Source: Acidimicrobiia bacterium
Lineage (GTDB): Bacteria > Actinomycetota > Acidimicrobiia > Acidimicrobiales > Ilumatobacteraceae
Direction of reading: 5' to 3'
DNA length: 7,583 nucleotides
Assembly (NCBI GenBank): GCA_013821025.1
Contig: JACDHN010000122.1
Location: 1 to 7,583 of the forward strand
Each line of letters opens with the position of its first letter. Positions within the stretch are counted from its first letter, which is position 1. The notes under the pieces were generated by a model, which was given only the letters and a program-made list of their open reading frames with translations, had not been told where the DNA came from and did no database searches. Of this stretch, positions 1 to 5,593 are shown in pieces. The position numbers and the translations under genes are program-made.

Positions 1-786
1 GCACAAGAGCGGGCCGTTGGACAGCTCCTGTACGGGCGCAACGCCATCGTCACCGGAGCGGGCCGCGGCATCGGCGCTGCGATCGCCGCCGCGCTCGACG
101 CTGCAGGGGCTCGCGTGGCGCTCGTTGCCCGATCGATCGACGAGCTCGAGGCCACGGCGGCCGGGCTTGCCAACGAGCCGGTCGTCGTTCGAGCCGACCT
201 CGGCACGCACGACGGTCCTGCGGCAGCCGTGGCCGCTGCCCTCGAGGCGTTCGACGGGACCATCGACGTGCTCGTCAACAACGCCGGCATGGCGTTGCGC
301 AAGGACAGCGAAGACCTCACGGCCGATGAGCTCGACGACGTCTGGAACGTCAATGTGCGCTCGGCGCTGCTGACCACGGTGGCCGTGCTGCCCTCGATGC
401 TCGAGCAGGGGAGCGGGTCGATCGTCTCCATCAGCTCCATCAGCGGCCTGCGCGGCGCACCCAGGCGGGCGATCTACGGAGCGTCGAAGGCGGCGCTCGA
501 CGGGATGACCCGTTCGCTGGCGATGGAGTACGGGCCTCGGGGGATCCGGGCCAACTGCGTGGCGCCCGGCGTCGTCGAAACGGAGATGTGGCGCGGCAAC
601 CTGGAGAAACCAGGCGTCGCCGATGCCGTGCTCAGCGTCATCCCGACCCGCCGCCTGTCGACCCCCGACGAGGTCGCCGATGTCGTCGTGTTCCTCGCTT
701 CCGACGCCTCGAGGGCCATCACCGGAGAGGTGCTCGCCGCCGACGGCGGCATCCACGCCACGGTGAATCTCTGGCCCACCGTCTGA
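1..786 (+). CDS. SDR-family oxidoreductase, 5' partial
   Basis: Classical short-chain dehydrogenase/reductase that would reduce or oxidise a carbonyl/alcohol with NAD(P)H in the cytoplasm; the substrate cannot be read from the sequence. The frame is open from base 1 with no ATG, GTG or TTG before the internal GTG at 115, and the cofactor motif TGAGRGIG is already encoded at about 52-75, so the true start lies upstream and only a short N-terminal piece is missing. In order: the glycine-rich Rossmann loop; VALVARS after the second strand (an Arg there often goes with NADP(H), inference); NNAG at about 280-291; the helix-4 Asn in WNVNV; the catalytic Ser segment SISSISG; the YGASK pair with Tyr at 475-477 and Lys at 487-489; the PGVVETEM substrate loop; and the C-terminal GEVLAADGG. 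All catalytic residues are present. The stop is TGA at 784-786, followed by the hairpin repeats. Family assignment is very secure; the specific product is unknown. Confidence 0.93.
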   Translation, partial: AQERAVGQLLYGRNAIVTGAGRGIGAAIAAALDAAGARVALVARSIDELEATAAGLANEPVVVRADLGTHDGPAAAVAAALEAFDGTIDVLVNNAGMALRKDSEDLTADELDDVWNVNVRSALLTTVAVLPSMLEQGSGSIVSISSISGLRGAPRRAIYGASKAALDGMTRSLAMEYGPRGIRANCVAPGVVETEMWRGNLEKPGVADAVLSVIPTRRLSTPDEVADVVVFLASDASRAITGEVLAADGGIHATVNLWPTV

Positions 787-799
787 GTCCGCCGATCGA

Positions 800-846
800 G
801 AACTGTGAGCGCCACGTGCCGGGATCGGCCGTGAGCCTCACAGTTC
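800..846. repeat. REP-like palindromic repeat, copy 1 (47 bp)
   Basis: Perfect 10-bp outer arms GAACTGTGAG (800-809) and CTCACAGTTC (837-846) enclose an inner stem CACG-T-GCCG / CGGC-CGTG around a GGAT loop, separated from the outer stem by CGC/AGC. The whole unit can fold as one interrupted hairpin. It begins 13 nt after the SDR stop codon. It could act as a terminator or mRNA 3'-end stabiliser, but there is no T-tract. It is repeated at 862-908. Confidence 0.8.
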
Positions 847-861
847 GGTGGCCCCGGCTGA

Positions 862-908
862 GGAGTGTGAGCGCCAACGTGCCGGATCCGCCGTGAGCCT
901 CACAGTTC
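862..908. repeat. REP-like palindromic repeat, copy 2 (47 bp)
   Basis: A second 47-bp unit in the same orientation, 62 bp downstream of copy 1 and separated from it by 15 bp. The right arm CTCACAGTTC (899-908) and the preceding GTGAGC are identical to copy 1. The left arm differs at two positions (863 and 865). The centre has one base gained and one lost relative to copy 1, plus a substitution (ATCC for ATCG), so total length is unchanged and an inner hairpin still forms. The diverged left arm suggests an older duplication rather than a recent one. Confidence 0.75.
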
Positions 909-910
909 GG

Positions 911-936
911 GGCGGCAATCGTGCCGCCGCTGGCAC
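911..936. other. Two mutually exclusive hairpins in front of the sirtuin gene
   Basis: GGCGGCA (911-917) and TGCCGCC (922-928) form a perfect 7-bp stem with an ATCG loop directly behind repeat copy 2. An alternative 5-bp stem, GTGCC (921-925) with GGCAC (932-936), uses part of the same bases, so the two cannot form together. There is no T-tract. This may be an SDR terminator or a structured leader of the next gene. The rest of 937-958 shows nothing recognisable. Confidence 0.45.
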
Positions 937-958
937 CCACGCCCGCGAAGCTGCCATC

Positions 959-1741
959 GTGAACGCCGTGGCTGATCAGCGGCACACCGAGCAGAAGGAT
1001 CTGCCGGCGCAGGTGCGCCGGTGGGTGCGGGTGGCGGAGCGCATCACGGTGCTGACCGGCGCCGGCATCTCCACCGATTCGGGCATCCCCGACTTCCGCG
1101 GTCCGAGTGGGGTGTGGACGAAGAACCCCGGCGCCGAACGGACGGCCACGCTGCAGCACTACCTGTCCGATCCGGAGTTGCGCATCGCCGCCTGGCAGAC
1201 ACGCCTGCACCACCCGATGTGGTCAGCCGAGCCCAATGCGGGTCACCAGGCGCTCGTGCGGTTGGAGGAGGCCGGCAAGTTGCAGGCGTTGGTCACGCAG
1301 AACATCGACGAGCTGCACCAGCGCGCGGGACACGCCGCCGACCTGGTCGTCGAGGTGCACGGCACGGCCCGCTGGACCCGCTGTTGGAGCTGCGGCGACC
1401 GTCGTCAGATGAGCGAGACTCTGGCGAGAGTGACGGCCGGCGAACAGGATCCGCCGTGCGAGCAGTGCGGAGGGATCCTGAAGAGCGACACCATCTCCTT
1501 CGGCCAAGACCTCGTGCCCGACGTGATCGAGCGAGCGATGCGGGCCAGCGCCGAGTGCGACCTGCTGTTGGCGATCGGGTCGACGCTGAGCGTCTATCCG
1601 GCGGCCAACTGCGTGCCCGTCGCCAAGGCGGCGGGCGCACTGGTGGTCATCGTGAACGGCGAGGCAACGGCGATGGACCAACTCGCCGACGCCGTGCTAG
1701 TCGGCTCCATCTCCGACCTGTTGGACCGAATCGTCGACTGA
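959..1741 (+). CDS. Sir2-family NAD-dependent protein deacylase (sirtuin)
   Basis: Removes acyl groups from protein lysines using NAD+, giving nicotinamide and O-acyl-ADP-ribose; cytoplasmic. The predicted 260-residue protein has the whole sirtuin core: GAGIS (34-38) with SGIPDFRG (41-48) for NAD+ binding, TQNIDELHQRAG (113-124), the catalytic His in VEVHG (H134), a zinc ribbon with C142/C145 and C167/C170, the substrate loop KSDTISFG (175-182), and GSTLSVYPA (207-215). Length matches compact bacterial sirtuins. The GTG at 959 is preferred because it places GAGIS about 33 residues in; an in-frame GTG at 848 would translate through hairpin repeat copy 2 and is unlikely. GTG 968 is an alternative. 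No good Shine-Dalgarno sequence is seen. No partner acetyltransferase or acyl-CoA synthetase lies nearby, so the target proteins are unknown. Family assignment is secure; acyl preference is not. Confidence 0.93.
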   Translation: MNAVADQRHTEQKDLPAQVRRWVRVAERITVLTGAGISTDSGIPDFRGPSGVWTKNPGAERTATLQHYLSDPELRIAAWQTRLHHPMWSAEPNAGHQALVRLEEAGKLQALVTQNIDELHQRAGHAADLVVEVHGTARWTRCWSCGDRRQMSETLARVTAGEQDPPCEQCGGILKSDTISFGQDLVPDVIERAMRASAECDLLLAIGSTLSVYPAANCVPVAKAAGALVVIVNGEATAMDQLADAVLVGSISDLLDRIVD

Positions 1742-1770
1742 CGGATCACTGACGGACCCACAGACGGCGT

Positions 1771-1788
1771 GATTCGGAATCCCGAGTC
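1771..1788. promoter_or_regulatory. Imperfect palindrome, possible operator
   Basis: GATTCGG (1771-1777) and CCGAGTC (1782-1788) are inverted with one mismatch around AATC. If transcription begins at the ATG at 1807, this site covers roughly -36 to -19, between the expected -35 and -10 elements, where a repressor could block polymerase. It is a single short site with no recognised regulator. Confidence 0.25.
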
Positions 1789-1794
1789 AGTTGG

Positions 1795-1800
1795 TAGGCT
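1795..1800 (+). promoter_or_regulatory. Probable -10 box for leaderless transcription of the MoeB fusion
   Basis: TAGGCT matches the actinobacterial -10 pattern TAnnnT and ends 6 nt before the ATG at 1807, so transcription would start at or beside the A of the start codon. There is no convincing Shine-Dalgarno sequence, which agrees with a leaderless transcript. A clear -35 box is not visible. Confidence 0.5.
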
Positions 1801-1806
1801 TTTCGT

Positions 1807-2973
1807 ATGGCCAACTTCCGAGACCTGCTGTCGGCCGCCAAGTCCGAGATCAGCGAGACCGACACCGATGGCGCGGCCAAGCGCATCGCCGACGGAGCAC
1901 TCGTGCTCGACGTGCGCGAGCCCGACGAGTACGACGAGGGCGCGCTCGAGGGTGCGATGCACATTCCCCGCGGCCATCTCGAGTCGCAGGTGGAGAATCG
2001 CCTGACCGACAAGAACACACCGGTCGTCGTGTACTGCGCCGGCGGTGTGCGCAGCGCCTTCGCCGCCCGCACGCTCGGAGAGCTCGGGTACACCGACGTA
2101 GTTTCGATGGACGGTGGTTTCGGCCGCTGGAAGGACGAGGGCCGGCCGTGGACGAAGCCGGTCACGCTGACGGCCGAGCAGAAGCATCGCTACAAGCGGC
2201 ACCTGCTGCTTCCGGAGGTAGGTGTCGAAGGCCAGGTCAAGCTGCTCGAATCGAAGGTGCTGTTGCTCGGAGCCGGCGGGTTGGGGTCACCCGCCGCGCT
2301 CTATCTCGCCGCGGCAGGCGTCGGCACGATCGGCATCGTCGACATGGACGAGGTCGACGCGTCCAACCTGCAGCGCCAGATCCTCCACAACGTGGAGCGG
2401 GTGGGTGAGCGCAAGGTCGACTCGGCCCGAAAGACGCTCGAGGCCCTGAACCCGGACGTGACCGTGGAGACGTACGACACCCGCCTTGATGCCACCAACA
2501 TCGAAGACATCATCTCCGGCTACGACATCGTGGTCGACGGCGCCGACAACTTCCCCTCCCGGTACCTGCTCAACGACGCCAGCGTCAAGCTCGGCATCCC
2601 CGTCGTGCACGGCTCGATCTTCCGCTTCGAGGGCATGGTGAGCGTGTTCGACCCGAAGAACGGCCCGACGTACCGTGACATGGTTCCGGAACCGCCGCCG
2701 GCCGAGCTGGCGCCGAGCTGTGCCGAGGCCGGGGTGCTCGGAGTGCTGCCCGGGATCGTCGGCTCGATCCAGGCTCTGGAGGCCATCAAGGTGCTGCTCC
2801 ACCTCGGCGATCCGCTCGTCGGACGGATCCTCGCCATCGACACGACGGAGATGAGCTTCCGCGTGTTCAACCTCAAGGTCGACCCGAAGAACGAGGTCAC
2901 ATGGCAGAACCGGGACCGCATCCAGCTCCGCGAGTTGGATGGTCTCTGCGCCCCGTGGCTCGGCGACCACTGA
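1807..2973 (+). CDS. Rhodanese-MoeB/ThiF fusion: sulfur-carrier adenylyltransferase/sulfurtransferase (MoeZ-like, domains reversed)
   Basis: Activates the C-terminal Gly-Gly of a ubiquitin-like sulfur carrier (MoaD, ThiS or CysO type) with ATP and supplies sulfur to form the thiocarboxylate, for molybdopterin, thiamine or cysteine synthesis. The 388-residue protein has an N-terminal rhodanese domain (about 15-117) with LDVREPDEY and the persulfide loop CAGGVRS (C77). The E1-like domain (about 121-370) follows, with RYKRHLLLPEVG, the nucleotide loop GAGGLGSP (155-162), DMDEVDASNLQRQ (179-191), DGADNFPSRYLLND and the conserved Cys in SCAEAGVLG (C305). In MoeZ and MOCS3 the rhodanese domain is C-terminal, so the order is reversed here. 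The MoeB zinc pair CxxC is replaced by TYRD (288-291), as I recall for mycobacterial MoeZ. No carrier-protein gene lies in the window, so the pathway is open. The ATG at 1807 is supported by the TAGGCT box 6 nt upstream. It converges on the next gene with a 17-nt gap. Confidence 0.93.
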   Translation: MANFRDLLSAAKSEISETDTDGAAKRIADGALVLDVREPDEYDEGALEGAMHIPRGHLESQVENRLTDKNTPVVVYCAGGVRSAFAARTLGELGYTDVVSMDGGFGRWKDEGRPWTKPVTLTAEQKHRYKRHLLLPEVGVEGQVKLLESKVLLLGAGGLGSPAALYLAAAGVGTIGIVDMDEVDASNLQRQILHNVERVGERKVDSARKTLEALNPDVTVETYDTRLDATNIEDIISGYDIVVDGADNFPSRYLLNDASVKLGIPVVHGSIFRFEGMVSVFDPKNGPTYRDMVPEPPPAELAPSCAEAGVLGVLPGIVGSIQALEAIKVLLHLGDPLVGRILAIDTTEMSFRVFNLKVDPKNEVTWQNRDRIQLRELDGLCAPWLGDH

Positions 2974-2974
2974 G

Positions 2975-2987
2975 CGGCACTCCGCCG
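2975..2987. terminator. Weak hairpin between convergent genes
   Basis: CGGC (2975-2978) and GCCG (2984-2987) can pair around ACTCC in the 17-nt gap between two converging stop codons. It would serve both strands, but the stem is only 4 bp and lacks a T-tract, so this is a weak candidate. Confidence 0.2.
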
Positions 2988-2990
2988 GGT

Positions 2991-3545
2991 TCAGGCGGCG
3001 GCGATGACCGCCGGGCCGCTCGGGGGTCGATCGGGCGCGCCCTGGTTGAACACCAACTCGCCGCCGAGATGTGCGGATGCAGTGACGATCGCGCTCGCCG
3101 CCAGCGCCACGAGCTGACCCTTGTGACCGCCACGTCGACGTCGCCACCACGACCAGGCGAACCCGGCGAGCGCCACGCTGTTGAGCGCGGCGTGGGCGGC
3201 TCCGATGCGGTTTGACGACGCCGGCAGCCGGGTGTAGTCGCTGGCTCCGGATGCCGCCGTGGGTACTGCCGAGAGTACGCCCAGGGCGACGAGCCGGCGC
3301 GCCGCTCCGCGGCTGGAACGTCCGCCGAGCAGATCGAGCAACACGGCCGACGTGTAGCACCCGATCGTCACATCGGTGAGTACTGGGTGCAATGGGACGC
3401 CCATCCACTCCCCACTGAGAATCCGCCGGGCTGCACCTTTTCCGAGCGGCTGGCTCGCCGACGAGAGCGCCTTGGCCACGGGATCGAGTTGTCGGGTCTG
3501 TTCGACGGTTTCGACGAACCGCTCTGGTGGCGTGGTACCGGTCAT
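2991..3545 (-). CDS. DUF2231 domain membrane protein
   Basis: Predicted integral membrane protein of 184 residues with no established biochemical function. The DUF2231 signature is clear: GVPLHPVLTDVTIG (49-62), then about four hydrophobic segments (roughly 55-73, 80-102, 112-134 and 142-160) and the late motif AHLGGELVF. Some family members are fused to or encoded beside Rieske or other redox proteins; no such domain is present here. After the last helix the protein ends in a Pro/Ala-rich tail. The ATG at 3545 is preferred over an in-frame TTG at 3578: TACAGC lies 6 nt before the ATG, and TTGACG (overlapping the TTG) looks like a -35 box. The gene lies 43 bp downstream of the exporter stop on the same strand, so it may be read both from the upstream unit and from its own promoter. 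Family secure; role unknown. Confidence 0.87.
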   Translation of the reverse strand: MTGTTPPERFVETVEQTRQLDPVAKALSSASQPLGKGAARRILSGEWMGVPLHPVLTDVTIGCYTSAVLLDLLGGRSSRGAARRLVALGVLSAVPTAASGASDYTRLPASSNRIGAAHAALNSVALAGFAWSWWRRRRGGHKGQLVALAASAIVTASAHLGGELVFNQGAPDRPPSGPAVIAAA

Positions 3546-3551
3546 GAGGCT

Positions 3552-3578
3552 GCTGTACCCACGGTGGCTGATCGTCAA
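3552..3578 (-). promoter_or_regulatory. Candidate promoter for the DUF2231 gene
   Basis: Read on the minus strand, TTGACG (3578-3573) is followed after 15 nt by TACAGC (3557-3552), which ends 6 nt before the ATG at 3545. The -35 box is close to consensus, but the spacer is about 2 nt shorter than usual and the -10 box lacks the final T. Confidence 0.4.
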
Positions 3579-3588
3579 TCCCAGCGGT

Positions 3589-4521
3589 CTAACCGGGCTC
3601 GGGGAGGGGGACGGGTTCTCGGGCGAGCTCGTCGCGCTCTTGCATGACGACGCCGAGCAGCACGAGCCCGATACCCATCGCCTCCAGCACTGAGGGGGAT
3701 TGGTCGAGGCCGATCCAGCCGACGACCGCCGCCGTCACCGGCAGCAGTGCCAACAGCATGGAGAAGCGGCGCACCGGGATGCGGCGCAGAACGTACTGAT
3801 CGATGCCATAGCTGATGGCATTGGAGAACACGCCGGCGAGCAGCGCCAGCACCAGCAACCGCGCAGACCCCCACACTGCACCGCTGCCCGGGGCGCCGAT
3901 CGGGGTGATGGCGACGGCGCCGATGGCCAAGCCGATGCCGAGCCCGCCGAGGCCGCGGTTGAGTCGCGCCACGTGGGCGCCGATCACGATATATGTGGCC
4001 CACAACGCTGAGGCCGCCAGCAGGAACGCCAGCCCGACGGCGTTGTCCGACAGCTCCAACCCGCCCAGGACGGCCACGCCCCCGGCGGCGGCCGCCAGCG
4101 CCAGGGCGTTGCGCCCGGTGCGGGTCTGGGCTGCAGCCACGGCGATGGGTCCGATGAACTCGATGGCCACGCTCTTACCCAGGTCGATGCGGTCGATGGC
4201 CAGGTAGAAGAACAGGTTCATCAACGCCGTGGCGACGCCGAACACGGCGGCCGCCGCCAGCTCGCGGCGGGTCCAGCCTCGCCAATGCCGGCGGGAGACT
4301 GCCAGCAGGGCGACAGCGGCGCCGATGACGCGCATCCAGGCCACCGTTCGCGGCGAGACTTCGTCGAAGATCGTGACGGCGATCGTGGCACCGACGTACT
4401 GGGAGATGGCGGCGAGGACGAACAACGCCTCCGGCGTCGCCGTCTCGAGATACCGCCCGACCGGCGCCGAGCGTGTGTTCAGTCGAACAGCTCCGGCTCG
4501 CTGGTCGAGATCTCGTCCCAC
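3589..4521 (-). CDS. EamA/DMT-family transporter, RhtA-like exporter
   Basis: Drug/metabolite-transporter superfamily permease of the inner membrane, probably exporting amino acids or related small metabolites. Two EamA repeats give about ten hydrophobic segments, and SVAIEFIGPIAVA in the fourth is typical of the threonine/homoserine exporter RhtA. Length (about 297-317 residues depending on start) fits the family. The start is uncertain. GTG 4521 is used here and overlaps the aldolase end by 43 nt. ATG 4542 would overlap by 64 nt. CTG 4482 gives a CTGA stop/start overlap and has GGAG 8 nt upstream, the only visible Shine-Dalgarno sequence, but CTG starts are rare. All options leave the first membrane segment intact and imply translational coupling to the aldolase-like gene, whose product's metabolite it might export (inference). 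The C-terminus is a short Pro/Glu-rich cytoplasmic tail. Stop TAG at 3591-3589. Family secure; substrate unproven. Confidence 0.88.
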   Translation of the reverse strand: MGRDLDQRAGAVRLNTRSAPVGRYLETATPEALFVLAAISQYVGATIAVTIFDEVSPRTVAWMRVIGAAVALLAVSRRHWRGWTRRELAAAAVFGVATALMNLFFYLAIDRIDLGKSVAIEFIGPIAVAAAQTRTGRNALALAAAAGGVAVLGGLELSDNAVGLAFLLAASALWATYIVIGAHVARLNRGLGGLGIGLAIGAVAITPIGAPGSGAVWGSARLLVLALLAGVFSNAISYGIDQYVLRRIPVRRFSMLLALLPVTAAVVGWIGLDQSPSVLEAMGIGLVLLGVVMQERDELAREPVPLPEPG

Positions 4522-5306
4522 ATCGGCTGGAAGCTGATCCATCCGGCCAGCGGGAAGCCGGTCTTCTCGCGGGTGTAGGCGGCGTACTCGTGGCGGATCA
4601 CCTTGGGCTCACCAGCTGCCATTGCCATGAGCTGGGCCTGGCACGAGCGTTCCATCGAGATGAACCAGAACGCAGCCTCGTCGACGGTCTCGCCCACGGT
4701 GAACAGTCCGTGGTTCTGGTGGATGGCCGCTTTGCCCGTCGGGAAGGCCTCGGCCAGCTCCCGCCCGGCGTCGACATCGAACACGACAGCACCACCCTGA
4801 GCCTGGATGACCATGTGGTCGTCGTAGAAGATGCAGGCGTCCTGGGTCAGTGGGCCGAGCGGGATGCCGAGTGAAGAGAACGACTTGCCGTACGGCGAGT
4901 GGGAGTGGGCGGCGGCGACCACGTCGGGGCGGGCATGGTGGATGGCGGCGTGGATCACGAACGCCGCCCGGTTGACGGCCCGGGTGCCGTACACCACGTC
5001 GCCGTCATGGTTCACCAGGATCAGGTCGCTGACCTTGATGTGGCGAAAGCTCATGCCGAACGGGTTCACCCAGAAATGGTCGGGGAACTCGGGATCGCGG
5101 ACGGTGATGTGCCCGGCAACGCCTTCGGAGAACCCGAAACGCCCGAACAGGCGAAGGGCGCCGGCCAGCTTCTGCTTGCGGTGCAGCCGCTCGTCCTCGA
5201 CGTCGTCGAACGTGGGTGGCATGCGGAACGAGACCTCTTTGGCGGTCAGGACCACTCCGTCGATGCTGCGGGTCTCGGTGCGCGTTTCATCTTCGGTGAT
5301 CGCCAT
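4479..5306 (-). CDS. Class II aldolase/adducin-family protein
   Basis: Predicted 275-residue cytoplasmic protein with a class II aldolase/adducin head domain, whose zinc-dependent members cleave or epimerise sugar phosphates. The metal ligands are kept: His134 and His136 in AHSHSPYG, and His199 in NHGLFTVG. The catalytic Glu of fuculose-phosphate aldolase (E73 in FucA, 4 residues before a conserved His) is Ala115 here when aligned without gaps from that His through the HxH pair, so ordinary retro-aldol chemistry is doubtful. TQDACIFYDDH (154-164) is typical of a bacterial subfamily of unknown substrate. The ATG at 5306 is chosen because TACGCT lies exactly 6 nt upstream and there is no Shine-Dalgarno sequence. 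An in-frame extension to 5399 would run through the small acidic gene and has low-complexity content. It starts 16 nt after that gene and overlaps the exporter start. Family secure; function open. Confidence 0.9.
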   Translation of the reverse strand: MAITEDETRTETRSIDGVVLTAKEVSFRMPPTFDDVEDERLHRKQKLAGALRLFGRFGFSEGVAGHITVRDPEFPDHFWVNPFGMSFRHIKVSDLILVNHDGDVVYGTRAVNRAAFVIHAAIHHARPDVVAAAHSHSPYGKSFSSLGIPLGPLTQDACIFYDDHMVIQAQGGAVVFDVDAGRELAEAFPTGKAAIHQNHGLFTVGETVDEAAFWFISMERSCQAQLMAMAAGEPKVIRHEYAAYTREKTGFPLAGWISFQPMWDEISTSEPELFD

Positions 5307-5312
5307 GACATC

Positions 5313-5318
5313 AGCGTA
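5313..5318 (-). promoter_or_regulatory. Probable -10 box for leaderless transcription of the aldolase-family gene
   Basis: On the minus strand TACGCT (5318-5313) fits TAnnnT and ends 6 nt before the ATG at 5306, the same geometry as at 1795-1800. It lies in the 16-nt gap behind the small acidic gene, so the aldolase-family gene may have its own transcript as well as read-through. No clear -35 box. Confidence 0.5.
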
Positions 5319-5322
5319 ACGG

Positions 5323-5529
5323 TCAGGTCTCGGGCTGTTCCCGTTCGGCGCAAGTGGCCAGATCGTCCTCGATCTCGATGGCGCCCGGATCTTCCACACC
5401 TAGGGGCGTGTCCGGCGGGTAGTTCTCGGTCGGTTCGTCGACGAAGCGGTCGGCGTCGGTGGTCGCCTCCGTGTCGTCGTCGACGACCTCGTCGTCGAGC
5501 GCCTCGGCCTGATCCTGTTCGTCGGTCAT
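5323..5529 (-). CDS. Small highly acidic protein of unknown function
   Basis: A 68-residue protein with 26 Asp/Glu, only two Arg and no Lys, so strongly negatively charged and probably largely disordered. The first half is an acidic run (LDDEVVDDD at 11-19). The second half, with YPPDTPLGVEDPG (37-49) and a closing DDLATCAEREQPE, resembles from memory the end of small actinobacterial proteins such as the DUF5709 group; this is a weak impression, not a family assignment. There is one Cys (position 60) and no membrane segment or signal peptide. The ATG at 5529 is taken because TACCTC sits 7 nt upstream and the acidic composition begins there; an in-frame extension upstream crosses the divergent RidA-like start and loses this composition. 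It lies 16 nt before the aldolase-family gene on the same strand, so the two may be co-transcribed. Confidence 0.65.
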   Translation of the reverse strand: MTDEQDQAEALDDEVVDDDTEATTDADRFVDEPTENYPPDTPLGVEDPGAIEIEDDLATCAEREQPET

Positions 5530-5593
5530 GCGAGGTGAGGTACCCGCACCACCCAAGACGCCAAACGGCCGTCTGCACTGCAAGATTGTCGGG
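5530..5593. promoter_or_regulatory. Divergent promoter region between the acidic-protein and RidA-like genes
   Basis: Only 64 bp separate two start codons pointing away from each other. On the minus strand TACCTC (5542-5537) lies 7 nt before ATG 5529. On the plus strand AAGATT (5582-5587) lies 6 nt before ATG 5594. Neither gene has a Shine-Dalgarno sequence, so both may be leaderless. Between them, GACGCC (5557-5562) and GGCCGTC (5567-5573) form an imperfect inverted repeat (one bulged base) that might be a shared operator. Confidence 0.4.

Noticed and set aside
800..908. CRISPR array
   Set aside because: There are only two imperfect units with one 15-bp spacer, and the units are long palindromes; no cas gene is present.
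848..958. In-frame upstream extension of the sirtuin from a GTG at 848
   Set aside because: It would translate straight through hairpin repeat copy 2 and the following stem, giving a non-conserved Arg/Ala-rich stretch; the sirtuin core begins well after GTG 959.
1021..1752. Alternative plus-strand open frame over the sirtuin
   Set aside because: It is an Arg/Gly/His-rich reading of the sirtuin in another frame; all sirtuin motifs are in the chosen frame.
2287..3408. 373-codon open frame on the minus strand
   Set aside because: It lies opposite the MoeB fusion and out of frame with the DUF2231 gene; its composition is typical of an antisense shadow in GC-rich DNA.
5307..5399. Upstream extension of the aldolase-family gene to 5399
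   Set aside because: It runs through the small acidic gene in another frame and has no family resemblance; the -10-like box directly before ATG 5306 supports the shorter form.
5528..5593. Upstream extension of the RidA-like gene from the ATG at 5528
   Set aside because: This ATG overlaps the divergent start codon, would use up the whole promoter region, and adds residues absent from the compact RidA fold.
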